From Hydrogenispora ethanolica (GTDB taxonomy: Bacteria > Bacillota > UBA4882 > UBA8346), in contig NZ_SLUN01000019.1 in the NCBI RefSeq assembly GCF_004340685.1, positions 1 to 64,000 on the forward strand: a stretch of DNA of 64,000 bases, written 5' to 3'. The number at the start of each line of letters is the position of its first letter. Within the stretch, counting starts at the first letter, position 1. The notes beneath the pieces were generated by a model. It ran no database searches. It had not been told where the DNA came from and saw nothing but the letters and a program-made list of their open reading frames with translations. Positions 15,996-25,114 of this stretch are shown here, one piece after another. The position numbers were made by a program, and so were the translations under genes.

Positions 15996-16027
15996 TATTT
16001 CATTTATAGAAAGAGTGATTTTATAAA

Positions 16028-16828
16028 ATGACTAAGTTGGAAAGATTACAGCAGATCTTGACTGAATGCGGCAGTGTTCTGGTGGCTTACTCCGGGGGAG
16101 TGGACAGCACCTTTTTGTTGAAGGTAGCCTTGGATGTTTTGCCGGGACGGGCCGTTGCTGTGACCGCGCTTTCGGAGACCTATCCCGCTCATGAATTGGA
16201 GACCGCCACCCGGGTCGCGCAGTCGCTGGGGGCCAAGCACATAACCATCGAAACCTCCGAGCTGGATATCCCCGAGTTCCAGGGGAACCCGCCGGATCGC
16301 TGCTATTATTGTAAAAAAGAGCTATTCGGAAAACTCCGGCAGATGGCCGCCGATCTGGGCTTGGCGACCTTGGTGGACGGGACGAACGCAGATGACTCCA
16401 ATGATTATCGTCCCGGCATGCGCGCCTGTAAAGAATTGGGGGTCCGGAGTCCGCTGCAGGAGGCTGGTTTTACCAAGCAGGAAATCCGCGATTTATCCAA
16501 GGAATATAACCTGCCGACTTGGGATCTGCCTTCGTTTGCCTGTCTCTCGTCGCGTTTTCCGTACGGAACCACCATCACCAAGGAAGGCGTGCTTCGGGTC
16601 GGCCAGGGGGAAGACCTGTTGCGGGGGTTAGGCTTCAAGCAATTTCGTTTGCGCGACCATGGCACCATCGCCCGCGTCGAGATTGCCATGGAGCAACTGC
16701 AACTGTTATTGGACAACCGGGTCGCCATCGTTCAACAGTTGAAAGCGTTAGGCTATCAGTATATTACACTGGATTTGGAAGGCTATCGTACTGGAAGTAT
16801 GAACGAGGTGCTTTCAATCTCTCAATGA
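16028..16828 (+). CDS. larE: ATP-dependent sacrificial sulfur transferase LarE
   Basis: This is a 266-residue member of the PP-loop (AANH-like) LarE family, with SGGVDSTFLL near residue 22, TALSETYP, and the SFACLSSRFPYG block containing the sulfur-donor position Cys 172. LarE thiolates the pyridinium dicarboxylate precursor of the nickel-pincer cofactor used by lactate racemase-type enzymes. Two more cysteines occur in DRCYYCKKEL (Cys 92, Cys 95). Together with Cys 172 they could hold a [4Fe-4S] cluster, as proposed for the three-Cys LarE class, rather than sacrificing one Cys; this is my inference. No larA, larB or larC is nearby, so its context is unclear. It ends before a strong terminator. 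Confidence 0.88.
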   Translation: MTKLERLQQILTECGSVLVAYSGGVDSTFLLKVALDVLPGRAVAVTALSETYPAHELETATRVAQSLGAKHITIETSELDIPEFQGNPPDRCYYCKKELFGKLRQMAADLGLATLVDGTNADDSNDYRPGMRACKELGVRSPLQEAGFTKQEIRDLSKEYNLPTWDLPSFACLSSRFPYGTTITKEGVLRVGQGEDLLRGLGFKQFRLRDHGTIARVEIAMEQLQLLLDNRVAIVQQLKALGYQYITLDLEGYRTGSMNEVLSISQ

Positions 16829-16855
16829 TGTGAGCTTTTTGTGATCGGGTTTTGC

Positions 16856-16896
16856 AATAGGGCTTGTTGTTCCTCGGAACAACAAGCCCTATTTTT
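16856..16896 (+). terminator. Strong terminator between larE and the nif cluster
   Basis: A perfect 17-18 bp stem AATAGGGCTTGTTGTTCC / GGAACAACAAGCCCTATT with a 2-nt centre is followed by TTTTAT. Confidence 0.92.
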
Positions 16897-17012
16897 ATAC
16901 TTTGAGCCTGGCGGGCCAAGTGAAAACTTCGGATTTTACCTGTCAGGACGGGCTTTTCACGCTATTTACATACTGTTAAAGTCATGATGTTAGGTATATG
17001 TTATATTTATGA

Positions 17013-17041
17013 TTGACTTTTTCCCCGAAAAAGAGTATTTT
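17013..17041 (+). promoter_or_regulatory. Candidate nif promoter
   Basis: TTGACT (17013-17018), a 17-bp spacer, then TATTTT (17036-17041) lie 50 bp before nifH. Just downstream, CACAT-N7-ATGTG (17056-17072) overlaps the expected leader and could be an operator. No sigma-54 (GG-N10-GC) site or clear GlnR box is seen. Confidence 0.55.
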
Positions 17042-17049
17042 AGATATAA

Positions 17050-17916
<867 letters not shown>

Positions 17917-18021
17917 GGCTACCATGGTTCAACAGCGAATTCGGTGTAGTTTGACGAAACGGCGTTTGAAGAGCTTGGGCAAGCTGTAAGGATCGAGAAA
18001 AAGGCATTGGAGGATGAGAAC

Positions 18022-18348
18022 ATGTTGATGGTAAAAGCGATCGTGCGGCCGGAAAAAGCCGATGAAGTGATGGCCGCCTTGATGGAAGCGGGATTTCCGG
18101 CGGTTACCAAGGTATCGGTGTTCGGCCGCGGCAAGCAGCGCGGTCTGAAGGTCGGCGAAGTTCATTACGATGAATTGCCCAAAGAGATGCTGATCATGGT
18201 CATCCCGAATCAGGATAAGGACTTTGTGTTGAAGACGCTGATGGAAAGCGCCCGCACCGGTGAGAAAGGCGCGTACGGCGACGGCAAAATCTTCGTTTCG
18301 CCGGTTGAAGAGGTTTACACCATCAGTTCCGGTGTAAAGGAAGCTTAA
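18022..18348 (+). CDS. nifI1: Nitrogenase-regulating PII-like protein NifI1
   Basis: This is a 108-residue PII-family protein (MLMVKAIVRPEKADEVMAAL, T-loop region FGRGKQRGLKVGEVHYDELPKEML, ending GDGKIFVSPVEEVYTISSG). NifI1 acts with NifI2 as a complex that binds NifDK and blocks Fe-protein docking when nitrogen is sufficient, released by 2-oxoglutarate and ATP, as shown in Methanococcus maripaludis. ATG 18022 follows GGAGG; the TTG five codons upstream overlaps that site. It sits about 105 bp after nifH. The atypical T-loop, lacking the canonical uridylylated Tyr context of GlnB, fits the NifI group. Confidence 0.95.
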   Translation: MLMVKAIVRPEKADEVMAALMEAGFPAVTKVSVFGRGKQRGLKVGEVHYDELPKEMLIMVIPNQDKDFVLKTLMESARTGEKGAYGDGKIFVSPVEEVYTISSGVKEA

Positions 18349-18380
18349 TTGAATCTATCCCTCATGAAAGGGTGGGCGAA

Positions 18381-18761
18381 ATGAAAGAAGTAATGGCAAT
18401 CATCCGTATGAACATGATGAATAAGACCAAGCAAGCCTTGGCCGATGCCGGAATCTCCTCGTTCACCGCCACCGGCCGGGTGGTGGGCCGCGGCAAGGGC
18501 ATGGTCGATTTCCGTATTTTGCAAGGTGCCGAGAATGGGCACGAGGAAGCCATCTCGCAATTGGACCGGGGCCCCCGCCTGATACCGAAACGGCTGTTGA
18601 TCGTGGTGGTTCCGGATAAATTGGTGCAGACCGTCATCCAGACCCTGATCGCCGTCAATCAGACCGGTCAGCCCGGCGACGGCAAAATCTTTGTGCTGCC
18701 GGTACTCGAGTCGCATCGGGTCCGCACCGGAGAATCCGGCGACGACGTGCTGGATGATTGA
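18381..18761 (+). CDS. nifI2: Nitrogenase-regulating PII-like protein NifI2
   Basis: This is a 126-residue PII-family protein (MKEVMAIIRMNMMNKTKQALADAG, then TGRVVGRGKGMVDFRILQGAE..., ending PGDGKIFVLPVLESHRVRTGE). The longer, divergent T-loop is characteristic of NifI2, which together with NifI1 senses 2-oxoglutarate and carries out nitrogen switch-off of dinitrogenase. ATG 18381 is preceded by AAGGGTGGG; the GTG three codons upstream lies in that site. It is 32 bp after nifI1. The following 464 bp before nifD hold no gene but contain a 21-nt repeat array. Confidence 0.95.
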   Translation: MKEVMAIIRMNMMNKTKQALADAGISSFTATGRVVGRGKGMVDFRILQGAENGHEEAISQLDRGPRLIPKRLLIVVVPDKLVQTVIQTLIAVNQTGQPGDGKIFVLPVLESHRVRTGESGDDVLDD

Positions 18762-18919
18762 GATTAGGGCAGCGCGGGTGGAGGAACGGTTTTCTCGGAT
18801 GGAACCGTCTCGGCCGTACTGAAAGCACCATTCTGTCAATGGGCAGGCTGACCGAAAGGTTCCCAGCCATTTAGAACAGGAGCGGAACGTAAGTTTCGGA
18901 CCCGCAAAAAAGAATTGTC

Positions 18920-19129
18920 AGAATGCCAATGGAATTTGCGAGCTGTCCAATGGCAATTGTATTCAAGCCAGTTTTGCTTCCTCACAAATTGGAATTGGAT
19001 GATGACAAATTGAATTTGTTAGCGGAAAAAATAAAATTTGCATTTAAAAAATGAAAATTAGTCTTAACAAATGGAAATTGTAAGCTAAATAGTTTAATTT
19101 GCGCTCATAAAATTGTAAAATGTTCGAAA
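18920..19129. repeat. AT-rich array of ten 21-nt units between nifI2 and nifD
   Basis: Ten consecutive imperfect units of exactly 21 nt share a core near CAAATGGAAATTTG, which is itself nearly palindromic (for example CAAATTGAATTTG at 19006 and CAAATGGAAATTG at 19068). It fills much of the 464-bp gene-free stretch 18762-19225. The frames are broken by stops, so it is not coding. Further degenerate units may extend to about 19170. The part 18762-18900 has no recognised feature. Confidence 0.75.
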
Positions 19130-19225
19130 TTTGAGCGACGAAATGGCAATTATCATAATTTGCGGAATAAGACTTGGCTTCGAGTGATCGACTAGGAAAG
19201 GAAATGGTCCAAAGGAGGAATATCC

Positions 19226-20854
19226 ATGATCGACAAAGCGCGATTTCCCGTTCCCGCCGAAGTGAAGGAGGAGCTGATCAAGAAATACCCCTCCAAAGTA
19301 GCGCGGAAACGTACCAAACAGATTGTTATCAATCATCCGGATCCTGAGTCCATGCCGGAAATTGGCGCCAATGTCCGGACCGTGCCGGGCATCATCACCC
19401 AGCGCGGCTGCACCTACGCCGGTTGTAAAGGCGTGGTGCTCGGCCCGACCCGGGATATTTTAAACATCACCCATGGCCCGATCGGTTGCGGCTTCTATAG
19501 CTGGTTGACCCGACGCAATCAGACTCGACCGCCCGAAGAGACCGACGAGAACTTCATGACCTACTGTTTCTCCACCGATATGCAAGAAGACGACATCGTC
19601 TTCGGCGGCGAAAAAAAGCTGAAGCAAGCGGTGCAAGAAGCTTTTGATATTTTTCACCCCAAAGCCATCGGCATCTTCTCCACTTGTCCGGTGGGCCTGA
19701 TCGGAGACGATGTGCACGCGGTGGCCCGGGAGATGAAAGAAAAGCTGGGGATTAACGTCTTCGGTTTCAGCTGCGAAGGTTATAAAGGCGTCAGCCAGTC
19801 CGCCGGCCATCATATCGCCAATAACCAGTTATTCAAACACGTCATTGGCAATGACGATACTCCGCATCCCGAGAAATTCAAGATCAATCTGCTGGGCGAG
19901 TACAACATCGGCGGCGACGCCTTTGTCCTCGAGGATCTCTTGGAACGGTGCGGCATCAAATTGGTGGCCACTTTCAGCGGCAACTCAAGTTACGATGCTT
20001 TTGCCAACTCCCATACCGCCGATCTGAACGCTATCATGTGTCACCGCTCCATCAACTATGTCGCCGAGATGATGGAGGAGAAATACGGAATTCCTTGGAT
20101 TAAAGTGAATTTTATCGGCGCCGAGAGCAGCGCCAAATCGCTGCGGAAGATCGCCGCTTATTTTGAGGACGCCGAATTGATGGAACGGGTCGAGCAAGTC
20201 ATCGCCGAAGAAATGGCGAAGGTAGAGGAGGTTCGCTCCGAGATCCGCTCCCGCTGCGAAGGGAAAACCGCCATGTTATTCGTCGGCGGGTCCCGCGCCC
20301 ACCATTACCAGGATTTATTCCGGGAGATCGGGATGAAGGTCGTGGCCGCCGGTTACGAATTCGCGCACCGCGACGATTATGAGGGTCGCCGGGTGCTCCC
20401 CAACATTAAAGTGGACGCCGATAGCCGCAATATCGAACAGCTGACGGTGGAACCGGATCCCGAACGTTACCGGCCGCGCAAAACCGAGGCCGAGCGCCAA
20501 CGCCTGAAGGAACAGGGTTTTGAATTCAGCGATTATGAGGGAATGATGTCCGAGATGGAGCGGGAGTCCCTGGTCATCGACGACATCAGCCATTATGAAT
20601 CCGAAAAATTGATCGAGATCTACAAGCCCGCGGTCTTCTGCGCCGGAATCAAGGAAAAGTACGCCGTGCAGAAAATGGGGGTCCCCTGCAAGCAGTTGCA
20701 TAGCTACGATTATGGCGGGCCTTATGCCGGATTTGAAGGCGCCATTAATTTTTACAAGGAGATCGACCGCTTGGTCAATAGCAAGATCTGGGGCTACATC
20801 CAGGCCCCCTGGCAGAAAAATCCGGAGATCACCGCCACCTATGCTGTGAAATAA
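19226..20854 (+). CDS. nifD: Nitrogenase molybdenum-iron protein alpha chain
   Basis: This is a 542-residue NifD. P-cluster ligands are Cys 62 (QRGCTYAG), Cys 88 (HGPIGC) and Cys 154 (STCPVGLIGDD). The FeMo-cofactor pocket has Gln 191 and His 195 (GVSQSAGHH), Cys 272 (MCHRSINY), Arg 357 (GGSRAHHY) and His 492 (LHSYDYGGPY). These residues mark a Mo-dependent enzyme rather than a NifD-like relative. About 50 extra residues occur near positions 395-445, between the GYEFAHRDDYEGR block and the cofactor His, as in Clostridium pasteurianum NifD. ATG 19226 follows AAAGGAGG. An extra Cys 67 (AGCKG) replaces the usual Ser. It precedes nifK by 47 bp. Confidence 0.99.
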   Translation: MIDKARFPVPAEVKEELIKKYPSKVARKRTKQIVINHPDPESMPEIGANVRTVPGIITQRGCTYAGCKGVVLGPTRDILNITHGPIGCGFYSWLTRRNQTRPPEETDENFMTYCFSTDMQEDDIVFGGEKKLKQAVQEAFDIFHPKAIGIFSTCPVGLIGDDVHAVAREMKEKLGINVFGFSCEGYKGVSQSAGHHIANNQLFKHVIGNDDTPHPEKFKINLLGEYNIGGDAFVLEDLLERCGIKLVATFSGNSSYDAFANSHTADLNAIMCHRSINYVAEMMEEKYGIPWIKVNFIGAESSAKSLRKIAAYFEDAELMERVEQVIAEEMAKVEEVRSEIRSRCEGKTAMLFVGGSRAHHYQDLFREIGMKVVAAGYEFAHRDDYEGRRVLPNIKVDADSRNIEQLTVEPDPERYRPRKTEAERQRLKEQGFEFSDYEGMMSEMERESLVIDDISHYESEKLIEIYKPAVFCAGIKEKYAVQKMGVPCKQLHSYDYGGPYAGFEGAINFYKEIDRLVNSKIWGYIQAPWQKNPEITATYAVK

Positions 20855-20901
20855 CGTTTCCCGGGCGGTCGCGGACCCCCGGATGCGAGGAGGGAATATT
20901 C

Positions 20902-22278
20902 ATGTTGTTACGACATACACCGTCTGAAGTGAAAGAGCGCGAGGCTCTGGTGGTGAACCCGGCCAAAACCTGTCAACCGATCGGGGCTATGTACGCCGCC
21001 CTAGGCATTCACGGTTGCCTGCCACACAGCCACGGTTCTCAGGGCTGCTGCGCTTACCATCGTAGTACGCTTACAAGGCATTATAAGGAACCGATAATGG
21101 CCTCGACCAGCTCCTTCACGGAAGGCGCATCGGTCTTCGGCGGCCAGGCCAATCTGGTGGAAGCGATCAATAATATCTTCACGATTTATAATCCGGATGT
21201 CATTGCCGTGCATACCACCTGTCTTTCGGAGACCATCGGCGACGATGTGCCGCAGATCGTCTCCAAAGCCAAGGATGACGGGAAGATTCCCGACGGCAAA
21301 TACGTGATTCATACCAGTACCCCCAGTTATGTGGGTTCTCATGTCACCGGCTTCGCGAATATGACCAAGAGCATGGTCAACTATTTCTCCGAGTCCAGCG
21401 GGACCGAAAAAGATCAGTTGAATATCATCCCCGGGTGGGTGGAACCGTCCGATATGCGGGAGATCAAGCGCATGACCGGAATGATGGGCATCAAGACCGT
21501 CTTATTCCCGGATACGTCGGATGTGTTGGATACTCCGCAGACCGGAAAGCATCATCTCTTTCCCAAGGGCGGCGTGACCATTCCGGAGCTTCGGAGCACC
21601 GGGGATAGCCGGGCGACCATCGCCCTCGGCCAGTTCGCTTCGGGACCGGCCGCGGAGGCCTTGGATGCCAAGTGTAAGGTTCCCTGCCAGGTATTGGACC
21701 TGCCGATCGGTTTGATGGCGACCGACCGTTTCGTGGACGCGCTGCGCAAAACCGCCGGAGTGTCCGTTCCCGACGCCATCACCGACGAACGGGGCCGGCT
21801 GGTGGACCTGATTACCGATATGCATCAGTATTTTTACCGTAAAAGAGTGGCCCTCTTCGGAGATCCCGATCAGTTGATCGCTATGACCGAGTTTTTGGTC
21901 AGTTTGGATATGCTGCCGGTCCATATTGTCACCGGAACCCCGGGACAACGGTTCGAACAGCGCATTCGGGAGATCCTGAAGCACGATGTTCCTCAGGTCA
22001 ATGTGCGCGCGGCCGGAGACTCATTCCTGTTGCATCAATGGATCAAGAGTGAACCCGTCGATCTGCTGATCGGCAATACTTATGGCAAGTATATCGCCAG
22101 GGATGAGGATATTCCTTTCGTGCGGTTCGGTTTTCCCATTCTCGACCGGGTGGGGCACTCCCTTTTCCCGTCGGTGGGATACGTCGGAGCGATGCGCTTA
22201 ATCGAGAAATTCCTATACGCCTTCCAGGACCGGCAAGACCGGGATGCTCTGGAGGAAAAATTCGAGTTGGTTATGTAG
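20902..22278 (+). CDS. nifK: Nitrogenase molybdenum-iron protein beta chain
   Basis: This is a 458-residue NifK. P-cluster ligands Cys 24 (TCQPIGA), Cys 49 (GSQGC), Cys 107 (TTCLSETIGDD) and Ser 142 (TPSYVGSH) keep the same spacing as Azotobacter Cys 70, 95, 153 and Ser 188. The N-terminus is about 46 residues shorter than in Azotobacter, which is the clostridial form and pairs with the longer NifD next to it. The alpha2-beta2 protein reduces N2 with electrons from NifH. ATG 20902 follows GGAGGG. Confidence 0.99.
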   Translation: MLLRHTPSEVKEREALVVNPAKTCQPIGAMYAALGIHGCLPHSHGSQGCCAYHRSTLTRHYKEPIMASTSSFTEGASVFGGQANLVEAINNIFTIYNPDVIAVHTTCLSETIGDDVPQIVSKAKDDGKIPDGKYVIHTSTPSYVGSHVTGFANMTKSMVNYFSESSGTEKDQLNIIPGWVEPSDMREIKRMTGMMGIKTVLFPDTSDVLDTPQTGKHHLFPKGGVTIPELRSTGDSRATIALGQFASGPAAEALDAKCKVPCQVLDLPIGLMATDRFVDALRKTAGVSVPDAITDERGRLVDLITDMHQYFYRKRVALFGDPDQLIAMTEFLVSLDMLPVHIVTGTPGQRFEQRIREILKHDVPQVNVRAAGDSFLLHQWIKSEPVDLLIGNTYGKYIARDEDIPFVRFGFPILDRVGHSLFPSVGYVGAMRLIEKFLYAFQDRQDRDALEEKFELVM

Positions 22279-22339
22279 TTTTCGCCCGTAATTTTCCCGA
22301 ACTGACATTAGCTTTAAATCGAGAAAGGGGGCATGCTCC

Positions 22340-23707
22340 GTGGTCAAGGTGCTGGAAGAGCGGAAAGGACAGATTTATCGCAAGGGTTCCGAACCGTATG
22401 CCATGGAATGCGGCAAGACCAGTCTGGCCGGTTCGGTCAGTCAAAGGGCCTGCGTCTTCTGCGGCTCCCGGGTTGTGCTATACCCAATCGCCGACGCGAT
22501 CCATCTCGTACACGGTCCGGTGGGCTGCGCCGCCTACACCTGGGATATCCGCGGCGCGCTCTCGTCCGGACCCGAATTGCACCGGTTGAGCTTCTCTACC
22601 GATCTCCGGGAGATCGAGGTGATCCACGGCGGTGAAAAGAAGTTATATCAATCCTTGGTGGAGCTGATCGACAGGTATCAACCGCGGGCGGCATTCGTCT
22701 ACTCCACCTGCATCATCGGGATCATCGGCGACGATGTGGGGGCGGTCTGTAAGCGGGTCAGCGCCGAAAAAGGCATTCCGGTGCTGCCGGTCCATTCCGA
22801 AGGCTTCAAAGGAACCAAAAAGGACGGCTACCGGGCGGCTTGTGAAGCGTTGCTGCAATTGATCGGGACCGGACCGGCCGAGGGAATCCAGCCGCACAGT
22901 ATCAATATTTTGGGCGATTTCAACCTGGCCGGGGAAGTCTGGATGATCCGCGAGTACTACGAGAAGATGGGGATTCAAGTCGTGGCCACGATCACCGGGG
23001 ACGGCCGGGTCGATCAGATCCGGCGGGCGCACGGTGCCGCCTTGAATCTGGTGCAGTGTTCGGGCTCCATGAATCATCTGGCGAAAATGCTAAAAGAGAA
23101 ATACGGAACTCCGTATCTGCAGGTCTCCTACTTCGGAATCGAGGACATGGCGGAGGCGTTGTATCAGGTGGCCCGTTTCTTCAATGATACGGCAATGATG
23201 CGGCGCACCGAAGAATTGGTACGCGACGAAATTGCGGCGGTTTATCCGCAGCTGCTGGAGTACCGCAAGGCGCTGACTGGGAAGAAGGCCGCCATTTATG
23301 TCGGGGGCGCCTTTAAAGCCTTTTCGTTGGTAAAGGCGCTGCGGATTCTGGGCATGCAAACGGCAGTGGTGGGTTCTCAGACCGGCAGTAGCGAAGATTA
23401 TCAGCAATTAAGAGATTTATGCGACGAGGGAACTGTCATCGTTGACGACTCGAACCCGCTTGAATTGGCCGGATTTTTAAAGGAAAAAGGCGTCGATCTC
23501 TTTATCGGCGGCGTCAAAGAACGGCCTATCGCCTATAAGATGGGGATCGGCTTCTGCGATCATAATCATGAACGCAAGATTGCCTTGGCGGGCTTCGTGG
23601 GAATGCTCAATTTTGCCCGGGAGGTCCATGGCACGGTCTGCAGTCCCATCTGGAAACTGGTGCCGCGTTATTCCTGTTGCGGGGGAGGTGTGGCCGATGT
23701 CGGTTAA
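22340..23707 (+). CDS. nifE: FeMo-cofactor scaffold protein NifE
   Basis: This is a 455-residue NifD homologue that forms the NifEN scaffold on which the NifB product is matured into FeMo-cofactor. Cluster-region motifs are RACVFCGSRVVLYPI, HGPVGCAAYTWDIRG and STCIIGIIGDDV. The FeMo-co His ligand region of NifD is replaced (GIGFCDHNHERK), which separates NifE from NifD. A Cys-rich tail (YSCCGGG) ends the protein. The start is a GTG following AAAGGGGG. Its last 11 nt overlap nifN. Confidence 0.97.
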   Translation: MVKVLEERKGQIYRKGSEPYAMECGKTSLAGSVSQRACVFCGSRVVLYPIADAIHLVHGPVGCAAYTWDIRGALSSGPELHRLSFSTDLREIEVIHGGEKKLYQSLVELIDRYQPRAAFVYSTCIIGIIGDDVGAVCKRVSAEKGIPVLPVHSEGFKGTKKDGYRAACEALLQLIGTGPAEGIQPHSINILGDFNLAGEVWMIREYYEKMGIQVVATITGDGRVDQIRRAHGAALNLVQCSGSMNHLAKMLKEKYGTPYLQVSYFGIEDMAEALYQVARFFNDTAMMRRTEELVRDEIAAVYPQLLEYRKALTGKKAAIYVGGAFKAFSLVKALRILGMQTAVVGSQTGSSEDYQQLRDLCDEGTVIVDDSNPLELAGFLKEKGVDLFIGGVKERPIAYKMGIGFCDHNHERKIALAGFVGMLNFAREVHGTVCSPIWKLVPRYSCCGGGVADVG

Positions 23708-25058
23708 CCATCAACCCCGGCCGGCAGTCAGCGTTACCACCAATGCCTGCAAACTCTGTACGCCGCTGGGCGCCTGTCTGGCTTTTCGCGGCATCGAAGG
23801 AACCGTTCCTCTGCTGCACGGTTCGCAAGGCTGTTCTACCTACATCCGGCGTTATATTATCAGTCACTTTAAGGAACCCATTGACGTGGCTTCCTCCAAC
23901 TTCAGCGAATCCAGCGCCATCTTTGGAGGAGGAGTCAATCTGGCGACCGCTTTGCAAAATGTTACCGCCCAGTATCATCCGGAACTGATCGCGGTCGCCA
24001 GCACTTGTTTGAGTGAAACAATCGGGGACGATGTCCCGTTATTCATTCGGCAGTACCGCCGCGAGCATCCCGAACGACCGCCGGAGATCATTCATGTCTC
24101 AACCCCCAGTTACCGGGGGACTCACATGGACGGTTTTCACGCGGCGGTTCGGGCCGCAGTGGACGAACTGGCGGAAGCCGGCGCGCCGGAACGGCGCATC
24201 AATCTTTTTCCCGGCCTAGTATCCCCGGCCGACCTTCGTCACCTGAAGGAAATCATGGCTGATTTCGGGGTGGATTACACGCTGTTGCCCGATTACTCAG
24301 AGACACTGGACGGGGAGATTTGGCAAGAGTATCAAAAAATTGCTCCGGGTGGAACGCCATTGGCGGCCATCCGCCGGACCGGCCGCGCCATGGCTTCCTT
24401 TGAGTTCAGCGGGACCATCGCGGCCGAACATTCAACCGGCAACCTGCTGAAGGAGCGCTTTGGCATTTCTTATTTACAGACCGCGATGCCCATCGGAGTT
24501 CGGGCTTGTGATCAATTCTTTACCAAACTGGCTGAAGTCAGCGGCAATCCTATTCCCGACTGTTACCGGAAGGAACGGGGCCGGCTCGTCGATTCCTATG
24601 TGGATGGCCATAAGTACATCTTTGGTAAACGGGCGGTTCTCTATGGCGAAGAGGACTTGGTGGTTTCCCTGGCCGGATTCCTGGCGGAGATCGGTGTAAT
24701 TCCGGTTCTGTGCGCCTCGGGCGGTGAGAGCGGAAGGCTGGCGGAAGCCGTACAAGCGGCGGCTCCGGAAGTGGCGGACCGGATTACGGTCCGGGACGGC
24801 GCCGACTTTATGGACATTGCCGAATTGGCCGAAAAGCTGCAACCCGACCTCATCGTCGGCAACAGCAAGGGTTATCCCCTGGCGCGAAAGTTGCAGATTC
24901 CTTTGATCCGGGTCGGTTTTCCGATTCACGACCGTCTTGGCGGGCAGCGCCTGCTCCACCTGGGCTATCGCGGCACCCAAGCACTATTCGACCGGATCGT
25001 CAATGCGGTGATCGAGCGACAGCAAGACGCATCGCCGGTCGGCTACAGTTATATGTAA
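23697..25058 (+). CDS. nifN: FeMo-cofactor scaffold protein NifN
   Basis: This is a 453-residue NifK homologue, partner of NifE. Motifs are NACKLCTPLGACLAFRGIE, LLHGSQGCSTYIRRY, STCLSETIGDDVP and STPSYRGTH. The start ATG 23697 follows a very strong GGGGGAGGTG and lies inside the end of nifE, coupling the two scaffold subunits. Unlike some clostridia, nifN and nifB are separate genes here, not fused. The region between it and nifB is 56 bp. Confidence 0.97.
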   Translation: MSVNHQPRPAVSVTTNACKLCTPLGACLAFRGIEGTVPLLHGSQGCSTYIRRYIISHFKEPIDVASSNFSESSAIFGGGVNLATALQNVTAQYHPELIAVASTCLSETIGDDVPLFIRQYRREHPERPPEIIHVSTPSYRGTHMDGFHAAVRAAVDELAEAGAPERRINLFPGLVSPADLRHLKEIMADFGVDYTLLPDYSETLDGEIWQEYQKIAPGGTPLAAIRRTGRAMASFEFSGTIAAEHSTGNLLKERFGISYLQTAMPIGVRACDQFFTKLAEVSGNPIPDCYRKERGRLVDSYVDGHKYIFGKRAVLYGEEDLVVSLAGFLAEIGVIPVLCASGGESGRLAEAVQAAAPEVADRITVRDGADFMDIAELAEKLQPDLIVGNSKGYPLARKLQIPLIRVGFPIHDRLGGQRLLHLGYRGTQALFDRIVNAVIERQQDASPVGYSYM

Positions 25059-25114
25059 GGCTTCGGGCCATTTCGGCCCAATCATGATTTTGTCAAAAAG
25101 ACGGGGTGATCACG

